The position numbers and the translations under genes are program-made. The notes beneath the pieces were generated by a model. That model saw only the letters and a list, made by a program, of their open reading frames with translations. It did not search any database and was not told the origin of the DNA. Shown here one piece after another: positions 31,457 through 42,289 of a stretch of 64,000 nucleotides of DNA (positions are counted from its first letter, which is position 1; the number at the start of each line of letters is the position of its first letter). The stretch lies in NCBI GenBank assembly GCA_002409965.1, contig DHON01000092.1, positions 32,995 through 96,994 of the forward strand. Direction: 5' to 3'. The stretch is from Firmicutes bacterium UBA5389 (GTDB lineage: Bacteria > Bacillota > DTU025).

Positions 31457-33655
31457 CTATCTGCGCCGTCGGTCACCCCCGCCATCTCGCCTGGGCCCGG
31501 CGCTCCCTCGCTGGAAGCCCGCTCGCGGCGGCCTCGGACCCCGGTCGAAAGGCTGCTCCACATAGCCTTCCGGCTTGGGCAGCAGGTCCTTGCGCGACAG
31601 GTTGATCCTGCCCTGGCTGTCGATCTCGGTCACCCTCACCGTCACCTCATCGCCTATGTTCACAACGTCTTCCACAGTTGCAACCCGCTCATAGGCAAGC
31701 TGAGAGATGTGCACGAGGCCTTCTTTGCCCGGGAGCACTTCCACGAAAGCGCCGAACGGCATTATCCGCGTTACCTTGCCTGTATAGACTTCGCCCTGCT
31801 CAGGATCGTGCACCAGCTCGTTGATCATGGCCACCGCGCGTTTGGCGTCGTCTTCATCGATCGATGCAATGAACACGCGACCATCGTCTTCGATGTCGAT
31901 CTTGGTGTTGGTCAGCTCGATGATCTTGCGTATCATCTTGCCCCCAGGTCCGATCACATCGCGGATCTTGTCGGGGTCAATGCTTATCGTGAGCATCCTG
32001 GGCGCGTAGGGCGACAGCTCAGGACGGGGCTCCGGCAGAGCCTCCAGCATCTTGCCGAGGATGAACATCCTGCCTCGATTCGCCTGCTCCAGCGCCGACC
32101 GGAGTATGTCGCGGGAGATGCCCTTGACCTTCATGTCCATCTGTATCGCCGTCACGCCGTCGCGTGTGCCTGCCACCTTGAAGTCCATGTCGCCGAGATG
32201 GTCTTCCATGCCCTGGATGTCAGTGAGTATGGCGAGTCTGTCGTCGTGCTTGACCAAACCCATCGCTACGCCAGCTACCGGCTTTTTGATCGGCACGCCC
32301 GCGTCCATAAGCGAGAGTGTGCTGCCGCAGATGGATGCCTGGCTGCTCGAGCCGTTGGATTCAACGACCTCCGACACCAGCCTGATCGTATATGGAAACT
32401 CCTCTTCAGAGGGGATAACGGGCAGAAGAGCGCGCTCAGCCAGCGCACCGTGGCCAATCTCGCGTCTCCCCGGGCCCCGGATGGGACGCACCTCGCCAAC
32501 GCTGTACGGCGGGAAGTTGTAGTGGTGTATGTAGCGCTTCGACTCCTCTAGGCCCAGGTCGTCGATGATCTGCATTTCGCCGACGGCTCCCAGCGTGCAT
32601 GTGGTGATCACCTGAGTCTGCCCGCGCCGGAACATGGCCGACCCGTGCACACGGGGAAGCAGGCCCACAGCGCAGTCTATCGGGCGGATTTCGTCCATTG
32701 CCCGGCCGTCCGGTCGAATGTGCTCTGCCGTGATCATCTTGCGCACTATCTGCTTGAGCATGCTGTCCAGCGCCGCGTCTATGCACTTGTGAGGCGTGTC
32801 TTCGCCCATTTCCTCCTCGAAATGCGCATGGGTCGCCTGTCGGACGGCGCTGGTCAGTTTCTCGCGGGCCAGTTTGTCGGGGTTGCGCACGGCCGCATCC
32901 AGCTGCGCGTGGGCGAACACCTCAATCTTCGCAGCAAGCTCCGGATCGGGTTCGAGTAACTTGAACTCCCGCTTGGGCACGCCGACCGCTGCGATGATCT
33001 CGTCCTGAAAAGCGATTATCTCCTTGATCGTGTCGTGCCCGCGCATGATCGCCTCCAACACCTGCTCCTCGGAGACCTCGTTGGCCGCGGCCTCCACCAT
33101 GAGCACTGCATCGCGGGTACCTGCGACCACCAACGACAGGCTCGACTTATCCAGCTCTTCCGCGCTGGGGTTGATCACGAATTCGTCGTCCACGATGCCG
33201 ACCTTGACGCCTGCGATGGGGCCGTCGAAGGGCACATCGGAGATGCCGAGCGCAATGGACGCTCCGTTCATCGCCAGCACCGATGGTTCCACCCCAGGCT
33301 CAACGGACATCACTACCGCGACTACCTGGACATCGTTTCTGAAACCCTCCGGAAACAGCGGCCGTATCGGCCTGTCGATCTGCCGCCCCGCCAGGATCGC
33401 CGCCTCGCTCGGGCGGCCTTCGCGCTTGATGAACCCTCCAGGGATCTTGCCCACTGAATAGAGCCTTTCCTCGTAGTCCACCAAGAGCGGGAAGAAGTCT
33501 ATGCCCTCCCTCGGCTCCTTGGAAGCAGTCGCGGTGACCAGGACCACTGTATCGCCGTACCGTACCAGCGCAGACCCCCCGGCCTGCCGGGCGACGTAGC
33601 CGGTTTCAACCGACAGCTTCCTTCCTGCCACGACTGTCTCAAACGTCTGATGCAT
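31457..33655 (-). CDS. pnp: Polyribonucleotide nucleotidyltransferase (PNPase)
   Basis: A phosphorolytic 3'-5' exoribonuclease of 732 residues, a core RNA-decay enzyme. Two RNase PH domains (about 1-230 and 300-540) are separated by the alpha-helical domain; the catalytic region has [16 protein letters not shown] (about 435-450) and [20 protein letters not shown] (about 474-493). KH ([15 protein letters not shown], about 560) and S1 (about 620-690) domains follow, then a basic Arg/Gly-rich tail. The ATG has AGGAGGT upstream. It follows rpsO, the classic order. Confidence 0.97.
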   Translation of the reverse strand: MHQTFETVVAGRKLSVETGYVARQAGGSALVRYGDTVVLVTATASKEPREGIDFFPLLVDYEERLYSVGKIPGGFIKREGRPSEAAILAGRQIDRPIRPLFPEGFRNDVQVVAVVMSVEPGVEPSVLAMNGASIALGISDVPFDGPIAGVKVGIVDDEFVINPSAEELDKSSLSLVVAGTRDAVLMVEAAANEVSEEQVLEAIMRGHDTIKEIIAFQDEIIAAVGVPKREFKLLEPDPELAAKIEVFAHAQLDAAVRNPDKLAREKLTSAVRQATHAHFEEEMGEDTPHKCIDAALDSMLKQIVRKMITAEHIRPDGRAMDEIRPIDCAVGLLPRVHGSAMFRRGQTQVITTCTLGAVGEMQIIDDLGLEESKRYIHHYNFPPYSVGEVRPIRGPGRREIGHGALAERALLPVIPSEEEFPYTIRLVSEVVESNGSSSQASICGSTLSLMDAGVPIKKPVAGVAMGLVKHDDRLAILTDIQGMEDHLGDMDFKVAGTRDGVTAIQMDMKVKGISRDILRSALEQANRGRMFILGKMLEALPEPRPELSPYAPRMLTISIDPDKIRDVIGPGGKMIRKIIELTNTKIDIEDDGRVFIASIDEDDAKRAVAMINELVHDPEQGEVYTGKVTRIMPFGAFVEVLPGKEGLVHISQLAYERVATVEDVVNIGDEVTVRVTEIDSQGRINLSRKDLLPKPEGYVEQPFDRGPRPPRAGFQRGSAGPRRDGGGDRRRR

Positions 33656-33701
33656 TCAGTCGCCTACCTCCTCAATGTGTAGCGCATCTTGCTTACAAAT
33701 A

Positions 33702-33731
33702 GGAGAGCGGGAAGGTGAACACCCGCTCTCC
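33702..33731 (-). terminator. 10-bp hairpin between rpsO and pnp
   Basis: Arms 33702-33711 and 33722-33731 (GGAGAGCGGG and complement) pair perfectly around a 10-base loop, 12 bases after the rpsO stop; the sequence after it on the minus strand is TATTTG, a poor U-tract. Many bacteria carry a leaky terminator or an RNase-cleaved stem here, allowing separate control of rpsO and pnp. Confidence 0.6.
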
Positions 33732-33743
33732 GTAGCACTTCCC

Positions 33744-34013
33744 CTACTTGCGCAACCCCAGTCGCTCCACAATGGCCCTGTACCGCTCGATCTCGGTTTC
33801 CTTCAGGTAATCCAAGAGCGCCCGCCGTCTGCCCACCATCTTGAGCAGACCTCGCCTGGAGTGATGGTCCCTCTTGTGCGTCTTCAGGTGCTCCGTAAGG
33901 TAGTTTATCCTTTCCGTCAAGATTGCCACCTGGACTTCTGGAGACCCGGTATCGGAATCGTGGACCCGGTACTTCTCAATGATCGCTCGCTTCTCATCAA
34001 TGCTCAGGCTCAA
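33744..34013 (-). CDS. rpsO: 30S ribosomal protein S15
   Basis: An 89-residue primary 16S rRNA-binding protein. The family signature runs through [19 protein letters not shown] (about 18-36) and [19 protein letters not shown] (about 46-64), complete. TTG at 34013 gives the standard length and the usual MSLS start; the GTG at 34025 would touch the AGGAGG SD. A promoter and leader of about 100 bases precede it, as for many autoregulated rpsO genes. Confidence 0.96.
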   Translation of the reverse strand: MSLSIDEKRAIIEKYRVHDSDTGSPEVQVAILTERINYLTEHLKTHKRDHHSRRGLLKMVGRRRALLDYLKETEIERYRAIVERLGLRK

Positions 34014-34154
34014 AGGATACTGCACCTCCTAGTTTTGGATCCCCCCCTACCAAGAAAGCCGTCGGAGGGTCGGCAGCCCTAGTACGGGGTTCGACAAGCG
34101 CTACTCTGATAACTTGCCAAAGTACATCTTAGCATACGGGTCATAGGGTGTAAA
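34014..34154 (-). promoter_or_regulatory. rpsO promoter and structured leader
   Basis: TTTACA (34149-34154) and TAAGAT (34126-34131, preceded by TGC) are 17 bases apart on the minus strand; RNA would start near 34119. The leader of about 105 bases is GC-rich and can form several short stems before the AGGAGG SD. S15 commonly represses its own mRNA by binding such leaders, but the structures vary between phyla and I cannot identify a specific S15-binding fold here. Confidence 0.6.
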
Positions 34155-34163
34155 CTCAGTTGC

Positions 34164-35099
34164 TCAGAAGCTCAGAAGGACTCGCGCGGCGGCCATGTCC
34201 TCCTTGATCTGCTCCGCCAGTTGGGCGGGGTCGGCGAACTTGAGTTCATCCCTGAGCCGCGCGGCGAACTCCACCGTGAGAGATGTTCCGTACAGGTCGG
34301 GCGATGCGTCCATAATGTGCACTTCCAGCGTGACTCCGCGCGCCTGATCGTCGAATGTGGGCCTCACTCCGATATTGCATACGGCGGGCGATTCCGGCGA
34401 CTGGCCCGAGCGCGCCACACAGGCGTACACTCCCGGCATGGGCAGCGCGATGCCTGCCGGAACGCTCACATTCGCAGTGGGGATCCCGATCCCGCGGCCG
34501 ACTCCTCTTCCCCGCGCCACAACGCCTCGGACGAAGTGACGCCTGCCCAGGAGCCGGGCGGCGCGCCCCACATCTCCGCAGGCGAGAGCGGCTCTGATGC
34601 CTGTGCTCGAGGCCAGCTCGCCGCGGATCTCAACCGGCGGCAGGACCCGAGCTTCGATGCCCGCGTTTCGCGCAAGCGATTCGAGCCTAGCGGGGGTTCC
34701 GGCCCCGCCATGGCCGAAGGAGTAGTCGAACCCCACCACTACGCACTCGGCATCCAGCGAATCGCGGAGCACATCGGTTACGAAAAATTCTGGGGCCATG
34801 CGCGCCAATCCTACATCGAAAGCCCGGACAATCGCCACATCCACTCCGCAGGATTCCATAAGGCCGAGCCTGTCGTGTATGGTCATCAGAGTGGCAGGCG
34901 CGCGCTCGGGGCAGACCACCTGCATCGGATGGACATCGAAAGTGTACACGCCGCACGCTGTGCCGCGCTCCCCGGCGATTCTCACCGCCTCTTCGATCAA
35001 CGCCGAATGGCCGATGTGCACGCCGTCGAATGTGCCCAAAGCGTAGACTCCGGCGATATACTGGGGACGTTGGTTGCTGCTCACAAAGCATCGATGCAT
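34164..35099 (-). CDS. ribF: Bifunctional riboflavin kinase/FAD synthetase
   Basis: Makes FMN and then FAD from riboflavin, 311 residues. The N-terminal nucleotidyltransferase domain has GTFDGVHIGHSALIEEA (about 23-39) and the C-terminal riboflavin kinase has RGVGRGIGIPTANV (about 194-207). It follows truB by 18 bases, as in Firmicutes generally. The ATG has a GAGGTG SD seven bases away. Full length for the bifunctional type. Confidence 0.95.
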   Translation of the reverse strand: MHRCFVSSNQRPQYIAGVYALGTFDGVHIGHSALIEEAVRIAGERGTACGVYTFDVHPMQVVCPERAPATLMTIHDRLGLMESCGVDVAIVRAFDVGLARMAPEFFVTDVLRDSLDAECVVVGFDYSFGHGGAGTPARLESLARNAGIEARVLPPVEIRGELASSTGIRAALACGDVGRAARLLGRRHFVRGVVARGRGVGRGIGIPTANVSVPAGIALPMPGVYACVARSGQSPESPAVCNIGVRPTFDDQARGVTLEVHIMDASPDLYGTSLTVEFAARLRDELKFADPAQLAEQIKEDMAAARVLLSF

Positions 35100-35117
35100 T
35101 CCACAACACCTCGTAAT

Positions 35118-36050
35118 TCACAGAACGACCTTGGGCTGAATCAGAAGCCCGGGGTCGCCGCGCCCCACCCTCGCTATGGCCGCGAGAGACCCGTCAGGGC
35201 GCACTAGAGCGATGTAGGGGATATCGGTTGCTGCACTTGCTGCGCTGCGGACTCGGCCGCCATTGCATTCGAAAGCCGTTCCATGACTGACCCAGCCCGC
35301 TTCGAGCTCGGTGAGGTCTAGCGCTGGAAGATGCCTGACGCCTTCCAGGGACGGCTTGATAGCCTGAGCGAGCGATCCGAAAGAGGCCATTCGCTCAAGT
35401 TCATCAAGGGTCACGGCCTGTTCGAGAGTGAATCCGGACGTGGCCGTTCGCACGAGGGCGCTCATGTGGCCGGCAACCCCAAGGCTACGGCATATGTCTT
35501 CGCACAGGGTCCGTATATATGTTCCCCGAGAGCATTCCACCCGTATCCTGCCGCGTGAGCCGTGTTCCAAATGCGATGGCCAGCTTGACACGGACAACGG
35601 TTCGATGCTGTACACGACAACAGCGCGGGGCTTTCGCTCGACGGTGATCCCCTGACGGGCCAGTTCATACAGCCGGCGGCCGCGGTGGTGGATCGCCGAA
35701 ACCATAGGCGGCACTTGCTGTATGTCGCCCACAAACTTTCCGAAGGCGGCGAACGCTTCGGAAAGAGGGATCGAGAAGCCCTCGCTGCGAGCCACGACCT
35801 CTCCGCTGGCATCGCCGGTCATGGTGGACAGCCCAAATGCGATCTCAGCTTCATACCGCTTGGGGAACTCTTCCATGAAACGTGTGAGCCTGGTGGCGGC
35901 TCCCATGCACACCACCAGCAGGCCGGTGGCATCGGGATCGAGCGTGCCCGTATGGCCGGAGGAGCGTTCGCCTGTGATGCTCCTTACGCGCATCACAACA
36001 TCGTGGGAGGTTATCCCAGCTGGCTTATGTATGGCGACTATGCCGTCCAC
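35118..36050 (-). CDS. truB: tRNA pseudouridine(55) synthase
   Basis: Converts U55 in the T-loop of tRNA to pseudouridine, 310 residues. The start GIVAIHKPAGITSHDVV and the catalytic-aspartate motif GHTGTLDPDATGLLVV (about 34-49) are intact. A C-terminal PUA-like region is present (about 240-305), giving the longer form. It overlaps nrnA by 13 bases. It lies in the nusA-infB operon as in Bacillus. Confidence 0.95.
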   Translation of the reverse strand: MDGIVAIHKPAGITSHDVVMRVRSITGERSSGHTGTLDPDATGLLVVCMGAATRLTRFMEEFPKRYEAEIAFGLSTMTGDASGEVVARSEGFSIPLSEAFAAFGKFVGDIQQVPPMVSAIHHRGRRLYELARQGITVERKPRAVVVYSIEPLSVSSWPSHLEHGSRGRIRVECSRGTYIRTLCEDICRSLGVAGHMSALVRTATSGFTLEQAVTLDELERMASFGSLAQAIKPSLEGVRHLPALDLTELEAGWVSHGTAFECNGGRVRSAASAATDIPYIALVRPDGSLAAIARVGRGDPGLLIQPKVVL

Positions 36051-37027
36051 GTGTATCCCGCCTCGCGAAGCGCCTGCTCCAGACGGGGCATGACCTTGAT
36101 CCGGGCTTGTTCCATGGTGCCTTGGATGGAGCAGCCTGAAGCCCGGACATGTCCTCCGCCTCCGAACTCACTTGCAACCTTGGCGACGTCCGCGCGTTCC
36201 TTCGAGCGCAATCCCACACGTATGAGCCCCTGTCCCACCTCGCGAAAAGCGGCCGCGACTTCAACTCCGTCGACAGAACGCGCATAGCCTATGAACCCCT
36301 CGGTATCGCCTTCGCTGATGCCGTGCCGGGCCATATCGGAAGCTCGGATGCTCATCGCGGCGATCAAATGGTCGCAGCTGAACTCGATGCCGAGTATGGC
36401 TTCGGCCAGAGCCGCCAGAGCGCTGTATGGCTTGCTGTCGTAGATGTTCTGGGCGATCTCCCATGGCCTGGCTCCCGCCTCAGCTAGCTCCGCAGCGGCG
36501 CGGAACGTCGACGCCCGCGTGTTGGAATAGCGAAATGAGCCTGTGTCGGTGGACAGCCCGGTGAACAGGCATGTAGCTATGTCGGAATCGTAGGGGATTC
36601 CAAGCGCCCGAATTAGCTCCGCAACCAGCTGGCAGGTGGCCGCAGCCTCGGTATCGACCCAGTTGATCGTAGCAAACCGGGTATTGGTGGCATGATGGTC
36701 GATGTTTACCGTCACCGGGCAAGCGCGAACCGCCTCCACGCACTGGCCCACACGGTCGAGGGATCCGCAGTCGAGCACCAGGCCCAAGTCGAACTGGCGG
36801 GACTTTGCGGATCCGCCCGCCTCGATGCTCCGGGACTCGGGAAGAAAGCGAAGCGATGGCGGCACGCCGTCCGACAGGCCGGCCCGAGTCTCCTTACCCA
36901 CACGTTCCAGAGCAAGCTTGATGCCGAGCAGCGAGCCGACAGCATCGCCATCGGGAACCACGTGGGAGGTGATGAAGACTCTACGGGCACGCCTGACGGC
37001 CTCCACGATCTCGCCGGGCACACTCAA
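36038..37027 (-). CDS. nrnA: DHH-family phosphoesterase NrnA
   Basis: A bifunctional oligoribonuclease and pAp phosphatase, 329 residues. The DHH motif set is visible: SHVVPDGDAVGS (about 20-31), LVLDCGSLDRVGQ (about 78-90) and VNIDHHATNTRF (about 99-110), with the C-terminal DHHA1 glycine motif FGGGGHVRASG (about 288-298). The TTG start overlaps the rbfA stop as TTGA and has AAGGAG eight bases upstream. It clears short RNA ends and pAp from sulfur metabolism. Confidence 0.94.
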   Translation of the reverse strand: MSVPGEIVEAVRRARRVFITSHVVPDGDAVGSLLGIKLALERVGKETRAGLSDGVPPSLRFLPESRSIEAGGSAKSRQFDLGLVLDCGSLDRVGQCVEAVRACPVTVNIDHHATNTRFATINWVDTEAAATCQLVAELIRALGIPYDSDIATCLFTGLSTDTGSFRYSNTRASTFRAAAELAEAGARPWEIAQNIYDSKPYSALAALAEAILGIEFSCDHLIAAMSIRASDMARHGISEGDTEGFIGYARSVDGVEVAAAFREVGQGLIRVGLRSKERADVAKVASEFGGGGHVRASGCSIQGTMEQARIKVMPRLEQALREAGYTWTA

Positions 37028-37404
37028 TTCTCATTCTCCTTGTCGCCTTTGGCGCCCGGCTCTTCGCTCTGTATCTCCGAGATGATCCGCAGAATGCGGG
37101 CGCCGCGCTCAATAGAATCGTCGTACGCGAAGCTGATCTCGGGAGTCAGCCGGAGCTGCACGCGACGGCCGATCTCCGAGCGTATATAGCCTCGCGCACT
37201 CTCAAGGGCCTGCATTGTCTGCTGCCTTGAGGCATCGTCGCCGAGTATGCTCACGTACACCTGCACATGCTGAAGATCGCCGCTGACTCGCACATCAGTC
37301 ACAGTCGCGAATCCCAGCCTCGGGTCTTTCAGATCGCGCTGAAGCATGTTCGATATTTCCTGGCGCATTGCGGCGCGCACGCGGTCATTTCGGTAGGTAG
37401 GCAA
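37024..37404 (-). CDS. rbfA: Ribosome-binding factor A
   Basis: A 126-residue KH-type factor for 30S maturation. Key stretches: MLQRDLKDPRLGFATVTDV (about 21-39) and HVQVYVSILGD (about 45-55). The C-terminal acidic/basic tail (EEPGAKGDKENEN) is not part of the fold. The TTG start has GGAGGTG nine bases upstream. It lies between infB and nrnA in the usual order. Confidence 0.95.
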   Translation of the reverse strand: MPTYRNDRVRAAMRQEISNMLQRDLKDPRLGFATVTDVRVSGDLQHVQVYVSILGDDASRQQTMQALESARGYIRSEIGRRVQLRLTPEISFAYDDSIERGARILRIISEIQSEEPGAKGDKENEN

Positions 37405-37452
37405 TATCTGGCACCTCCAAACATCCGAGTTCAGCGGTCGCGAGACTGTCGC

Positions 37453-40122
37453 CTAGAGCTCGCGCTTGACAGCCTCATTGCCGTACCCCTCGATCACATC
37501 GCCCTCACGCACGTCATTGAAGCCTTCTATTCCAATGCCGCACTCGAACCCTGCAGCCACCTCGCGCACATCATCCTTGAACCGCTTGAGCGAGCCGATC
37601 TTGCCATCGTGTATCACAACGCCATCGCGTACCAACCGCACCTGGGCTGATCGCGCGATCTTGCCGTCGGTTACATAGCAGCCGGCCACGACCCCTGCCT
37701 TGGGGACCTTGAAGGTCGCCCTCACCTCCGCATGGCCGTAGACGACCTCGCGGAACTCCGGCTCGAGCAGCCCCTCCATGGCCTTCTTGACATCGTCGAT
37801 GGCCTCATATATCACGCGATAGAGCCTCACGTCGACCTGCTCAACCTGGGCGCTCGACGCCCCGGCCGTATCGGGCCGCACGTTGAAGCCGATGATTACT
37901 GCGTTGGACGCAGACGCCAACATCACATCGGACTCGTTGACGGCGCCCACGCCGCCGTGAATGACGTTCACGCGCACCTCGTCTGTGGACAACCGCTCAA
38001 TCGCCTGCTTCAGAGCTTCAGTGGAGCCCTGCACGTCTGCCTTGATGATGACCCTGAGTTCCTTGGTTTGGCCCTCCTTGATCTGGTTGAACAGATCCTC
38101 GAGCGACACCTTCTTGCTAGTCTCCCCGATCTCCGAGATGCGCTTGCGCTCAGCGCGTCTTTCAGCGACCTGCCTGGCCTCGCGCTCATCAGTTACCGAC
38201 TGGAAGACATCGCCGGCTTCAGGCACATAGCTCAGGCCCAGAACCTCCACAGGCATCGATGGAGTCGCCTGTTCCAATGCCCTGCCACGGTAATCGGCCA
38301 TTGCCCGCACCCTGCCGTAGACCTCGCCTACCAGGAATGAGTCGCCTACCTTCAGCGTGCCCTTCTGGATGAGCACCGTCGCGACCGGTCCGCGCCCGCG
38401 GTCCACCCTGGCCTCGATCACAGTGCCCAGTGCAGGACGGTCGGGATTGGCCTTGAGGTCGCGCATGTCCGCCACGAGCAGGATCATCTCCAGCAGGTCC
38501 TCAAGCCCCTTCTTCTGAAGAGCCGACACGGGCACCATCACGGTATCGCCGCCCCACTCTTCGGGAACCAACCCCATCTCCGACAGCTGCCGCTGCACTC
38601 GCTCAGGCTGTGCGTGCGGCTTGTCGATCTTGTTCACTGCCACTACTATCGGTACGTTGGCATCGCGCGCATGGTTGATGGCTTCGATTGTTTGAGGCAT
38701 CACGCCATCGTCGGCCGCCACCACGAGCACCGCCACATCAGTAGCTTGAGCGCCCCTAGCTCGCATTGCGGTGAATGCCTCATGGCCGGGAGTATCTAGG
38801 AAGGTAATCTTCCTTCCGTTCAGCTCTGCCTGATAGGCGCCTATATGCTGAGTAATGCCGCCTGCCTCGGTGGCAGTTACGTTGGCCTCCCGTATCGCGT
38901 CCAAGAGAGACGTCTTGCCATGGTCCACATGCCCCATTATCGTGACCACGGGCGGTCTGGGCTTCAGGCTCTCCGAGGCGTCTTCGATTTCAGCGATGGC
39001 AACTTCGCGCTCCTCGCGCTCCGAAGTCAACTCGGCTTCGAAACCGAGTTCGGTCGCTAGAATTTGCGCTACTTCGCCCTCGATTTCCTGGTTTATGCCA
39101 GCCATCACGCCCATCCGGATGAGCCTGCTGACAGCCTCAGGCGCAGATATCTCCAGCTTCGCCGCGAGATCGCGGACGGCTATCGCCTCGCCTATCTCCA
39201 CGCGCCGGATCTTGGCGGGCTTCTCGCGCCTTCGCCCAATCCGCCGGACTACAATGTCATCGGCGCCGTCAATATCCCCGGCCCTCACACGGCGCTCTAT
39301 GAGACGCGCATCGCCGAGGGGAGCTGAGGTCGGAGCCCTTTTCCTGCCGCGCCTGTCGGGCCTGCGAGCCCCTCTGGCCGTATCCATCTCATCCTCGCCG
39401 CCGCCGCGCCGCCTTCCCCGGCCCGACCATGCGGGCTTGCCCTTCCCGCCGCCTCTAGCGGCGGGAGCCGGAGCCGAAGACGGTGGAGGCGGGGGAACCG
39501 AAACAGCCGGACCGCGCCTGAAGCCTCCCCCGGGTTGCACCGGCCCGCCAGGCCGCGGTCGCGCCCCTGGCCCAGCAGGCGTAGGGTAACGGTCAGGCCG
39601 GGCAAACCTATCGCTTCGCTCGGGCCCAAATGGTTGCGGCGCCTGTTGCGGTTGCACCGGCGCCGCTGGGCGCGGACGCGCACCGCCGGCCCCTTGAGGC
39701 CTGTGCCGTGCAGGTATGAATGGATAGGAAGGGTCCAAGGGTTTGGGCGATCTGGCATCATACGCCCGCTCAGGACGTCTGTCATCCACTGGCCGCGACA
39801 CTGGGCCCGGCGCGGCCGGTATCCGCTCCTGCCTGCGCTGAGCATCGGAAGGCCGCAAGTCGGGCGTACGATGCCCCGCGTCGGGGGCATCTCCCTTCGC
39901 TGTAGCCGAGGACGGCGATGGAGGCGCAGCGGACGCGTCCTTCTGATCCTCCGCTTTCTGCGATTCAGGCCCAAATTTCCTCATCACATAGCGCGCCGCA
40001 TTCTCGTCGATCGCGCTCATGTGATTCTTCGCCTTCACGCCTAGCTCATTTAGGAGCGTAACTAGGTCCTTGCTAGGCATATCAAGTTCTTTGGCCAGCT
40101 CGAATACTCTCACTTTAGCCAT
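37453..40122 (-). CDS. infB: Translation initiation factor IF-2
   Basis: GTPase that places initiator tRNA on the 30S subunit, 889 residues. N-terminal IF2-N motif [18 protein letters not shown], then a long Pro/Ala/Arg/Gly-rich linker (about 60-260), a second IF2-N domain (about 305-355), and the G domain with [12 protein letters not shown] (about 396-407), DTPGHEAF and NKIDKPHA. The C-terminal half is standard. The linker is longer and more basic than in many relatives. The ATG has a GGGGGTGA SD. The usual ylxQ gene between ylxR and infB is missing. Confidence 0.97.
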   Translation of the reverse strand: MAKVRVFELAKELDMPSKDLVTLLNELGVKAKNHMSAIDENAARYVMRKFGPESQKAEDQKDASAAPPSPSSATAKGDAPDAGHRTPDLRPSDAQRRQERIPAAPGPVSRPVDDRRPERAYDARSPKPLDPSYPFIPARHRPQGAGGARPRPAAPVQPQQAPQPFGPERSDRFARPDRYPTPAGPGARPRPGGPVQPGGGFRRGPAVSVPPPPPSSAPAPAARGGGKGKPAWSGRGRRRGGGEDEMDTARGARRPDRRGRKRAPTSAPLGDARLIERRVRAGDIDGADDIVVRRIGRRREKPAKIRRVEIGEAIAVRDLAAKLEISAPEAVSRLIRMGVMAGINQEIEGEVAQILATELGFEAELTSEREEREVAIAEIEDASESLKPRPPVVTIMGHVDHGKTSLLDAIREANVTATEAGGITQHIGAYQAELNGRKITFLDTPGHEAFTAMRARGAQATDVAVLVVAADDGVMPQTIEAINHARDANVPIVVAVNKIDKPHAQPERVQRQLSEMGLVPEEWGGDTVMVPVSALQKKGLEDLLEMILLVADMRDLKANPDRPALGTVIEARVDRGRGPVATVLIQKGTLKVGDSFLVGEVYGRVRAMADYRGRALEQATPSMPVEVLGLSYVPEAGDVFQSVTDEREARQVAERRAERKRISEIGETSKKVSLEDLFNQIKEGQTKELRVIIKADVQGSTEALKQAIERLSTDEVRVNVIHGGVGAVNESDVMLASASNAVIIGFNVRPDTAGASSAQVEQVDVRLYRVIYEAIDDVKKAMEGLLEPEFREVVYGHAEVRATFKVPKAGVVAGCYVTDGKIARSAQVRLVRDGVVIHDGKIGSLKRFKDDVREVAAGFECGIGIEGFNDVREGDVIEGYGNEAVKREL

Positions 40123-40270
40123 TGATCGTCACCCCCATGACCCGCATAAAGCCGGACTATCTTGTGGCGCTGCATAGGCCCCTGGGCGAGGCGCCGGATC
40201 GTGACCGGCGCTCCGCGATAGTTCCGGCCGGATATGCAAGGCCTAGGAACCCAAGAACACCCAAAGACAC

Positions 40271-40549
40271 CTATGATTCATCAACTCCGCCCAATCTATT
40301 GGAGAGCGCTGTAACAACATCTTCGGGCACCTCGACCTCGAGCGCTCTCGCAAGTTTGCCCGAACCCACTGCCCGCTGCAAACAACCTCGCTCCGCGCAT
40401 ACGTACGCTCCCCGCCCCGACCGCTTTCCCGTGAGATCAACGGCCACATCGCCTTCGGGAGTGCGCACTATGCGAACCAGATCGCGCTTATCGGCAACCT
40501 TTCCGCAGCCTACACAGGTCCGCTGCGGCGTCTTTCTGAGTTTCGGCAT
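40271..40549 (-). CDS. ylxR: YlxR/RnpM-family RNA-binding protein (DUF448)
   Basis: A 92-residue protein of the nusA operon. The conserved [20 protein letters not shown] (about 9-28) and the second motif [18 protein letters not shown] (about 44-61) are complete. In Bacillus the homologue binds and modulates RNase P (RnpM). It follows nusA by 12 bases. Between it and infB are 148 bases with no ORF, where ylxQ (L7Ae-like) usually stands. Confidence 0.93.
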   Translation of the reverse strand: MPKLRKTPQRTCVGCGKVADKRDLVRIVRTPEGDVAVDLTGKRSGRGAYVCAERGCLQRAVGSGKLARALEVEVPEDVVTALSNRLGGVDES

Positions 40550-40561
40550 TTCAACGCACCT

Positions 40562-41641
40562 CTAGAAGTCGATTTCGAACCGGGGTATTCCCCCCAGCCC
40601 GACCTGGGACTCGCTCTTGATGTCGATCTTCCAGCCGGTGATCTTTGCAGCCAACCGCGCGTTCTGCCCTTCCCTGCCAATGGCCAGCGACAGCTGGTAA
40701 TCGGGAACCACCACCATCGCGACCTTGGAGATGAAGTCGGGCCTCACCTCTACTACCTTGGCCGGGCTCAACGCGTTCGCTATGAACGTGGAGTAGTCCT
40801 CACTCCATGGTATCACATCTATCTTCTCGCCAGCCAGTTCCGCCACGACCGCCTGGATGCGGGCGCCCCGCGGACCGACACAGGCTCCAACCGGGTCTAC
40901 ATTAGGGTCATGGGCGAGCACAGCGACTTTGGACCTTGCGCCTGCCTCTCGCGCTATGCCGCGTATCTCAACAACCCCATCGGAGATCTCGGGAATCTCC
41001 AGTTCCAACAGCCGTTTGAGCAACCCCGGATGTGTTCTGGACAGCATTACCATGGGTCCTCGACTGGTCTTGCGCACTTCCACCACGTAGCACTTCAGCC
41101 TCATCCCGGGCTCATACCGTTCGGTGGAGATCTGCTCCTGCTGAGGCAGGGACGCTTCAGTCTTGCCCAGATCCAGCACTACATTTCGGGGCTCGACACG
41201 GCTTACGGCGCCTGTGACGACATCGCCTTCGCGGTTAGAGAACTGCTCATAGAGGACGCCGCGCTCGGCCTCGCGGATGCGTTGCACCACTACCTGCTTG
41301 GCAGTTTGCGCCGCTATTCGTCCGAACTCCTTGGGGGTGACCTCGTTTTCGATCACATCGCCCGGGTTGTAGCCCGGGTCGATCGCCCTGGCATCGTCCA
41401 GCAATATCTCACCTTTGGGATCGTCCAGCTCCTCCACAACGGTTTTGCGGGCAAGCACCAGCACTTTCCCAGTTGCAGGGTCTATGAGGACTCGCACGTT
41501 CTGCGACGAGCCGTAGTGCCTCTTGAACGCCGAAACAAGCGCCGCCTCTATCGCATCAAGCAGCACTTCCTTGGTTATCCCCCGCTCCTTCTGTAGCTCA
41601 TCCAGAGCGCGGATTATCTCGAGGCCGTCATTCTGACTCAT
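40562..41641 (-). CDS. nusA: Transcription termination/antitermination factor NusA
   Basis: A 359-residue RNA polymerase-binding factor with an N-terminal domain (about 1-130), S1 (about 135-200), and two KH domains; KH2 shows [21 protein letters not shown] (about 315-335). ATG at 41641 follows AAGGAGG by ten bases and overlaps the rimP stop by 14 bases; the longer frame runs inside rimP. It lacks the acidic C-terminal repeats of E. coli NusA, as expected in Firmicutes. It may control its own operon through the leader terminator upstream of rimP. Confidence 0.96.
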   Translation of the reverse strand: MSQNDGLEIIRALDELQKERGITKEVLLDAIEAALVSAFKRHYGSSQNVRVLIDPATGKVLVLARKTVVEELDDPKGEILLDDARAIDPGYNPGDVIENEVTPKEFGRIAAQTAKQVVVQRIREAERGVLYEQFSNREGDVVTGAVSRVEPRNVVLDLGKTEASLPQQEQISTERYEPGMRLKCYVVEVRKTSRGPMVMLSRTHPGLLKRLLELEIPEISDGVVEIRGIAREAGARSKVAVLAHDPNVDPVGACVGPRGARIQAVVAELAGEKIDVIPWSEDYSTFIANALSPAKVVEVRPDFISKVAMVVVPDYQLSLAIGREGQNARLAAKITGWKIDIKSESQVGLGGIPRFEIDF

Positions 41642-42119
41642 CACCGCGCACCTCCTTGAAAGGAACCGCAAGCCGGGCTGCGCTGATCCTTTGCCGCGGT
41701 ATTTCAACAGCCGTGCCGTCCACCTCCATCAAAACCGAATCGCCGGCGTTTCCCATGAGCAGTCCCTCGAAGCGCTTGCGCCCATTGATCTCTGAGTACG
41801 TATTGACCAGGGCCCACCTGCCCTTGAACTCATCGTATTCTTCATCGCGCCGAAGCGGCTTCTCGCCTGAGGATGACACCTCGAGGATGTAGCTCGCCGG
41901 GACGAAATCCTGGCGGTCGAGTTCAGAGCCTATCGCCGTGGACAGGTTGGCGCAATCGTCGATGGCGACCCCGCCCGGCTTTTCTATGTATACTCGCAGA
42001 TACCAGTAGCCAGAGTCACGCACGAACTCCGCGTCGATGACCTGCAGGCCGAGCGGCCCGGCGGCTGACTCGGCAACACCCTTTGCGCGGCTTTCGATCC
42101 GCCGACGATCCATTCTCAC
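41628..42119 (-). CDS. rimP: Ribosome maturation factor RimP
   Basis: A 163-residue 30S assembly factor, first gene of the nusA-infB operon. The family pattern includes YWYLRVYIEKPGGVAIDDC (about 38-56) and the conserved LEVSSSGEKPLRRDEEYDEF (about 79-98). ATG at 42119 or 42113 is possible; an SD-like AGGAGGGCTGAGGTG is just upstream. Promoter and a hairpin leader lie 60-170 bases upstream. Confidence 0.95.
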   Translation of the reverse strand: MRMDRRRIESRAKGVAESAAGPLGLQVIDAEFVRDSGYWYLRVYIEKPGGVAIDDCANLSTAIGSELDRQDFVPASYILEVSSSGEKPLRRDEEYDEFKGRWALVNTYSEINGRKRFEGLLMGNAGDSVLMEVDGTAVEIPRQRISAARLAVPFKEVRGDESE

Positions 42120-42180
42120 CTCAGCCCTCCTACTTGGCCTCAGCCGGGAAACGCAGCGCTTTGGCCCTATGGCTGGCAGA

Positions 42181-42210
42181 CAAGATTAAAGAGTGGGACC
42201 GACCCACTCT
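42181..42210 (-). terminator. Attenuator-like hairpin in the rimP-nusA leader
   Basis: On the minus strand the 8-bp stem AGAGTGGG/CCCACTCT with a 5-base loop is followed by TTTAATCTT, an imperfect U-tract. It lies about 45 bases after the predicted transcript start and about 60 bases before rimP, so it could stop leader RNA before the operon. A weak U-tract is the kind that depends on NusA, which would give autoregulation. Termination of the upstream polC transcript is an additional possible role. Confidence 0.65.
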
Positions 42211-42260
42211 CCGAAACCGCTCACAACGCACGTCTGCCACCGGCTACCCTCACAGGTTCC

Positions 42261-42289
42261 AATATACCACAGGCTCGGACAGCGTGCAA
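42261..42289 (-). promoter_or_regulatory. Vegetative promoter of the rimP-nusA-infB operon
   Basis: Minus-strand TTGCAC (42284-42289) and TATATT (42261-42266) with a 17-base spacer, in the 188-base gap between polC and rimP. Both hexamers are near consensus. The predicted start is near 42254, giving a leader of about 135 bases that contains a terminator-like hairpin. Confidence 0.75.

Noticed and set aside
31358..32551. 397-codon plus-strand open frame
   Set aside because: Starts across the pnp terminator and runs antisense to pnp; no SD.
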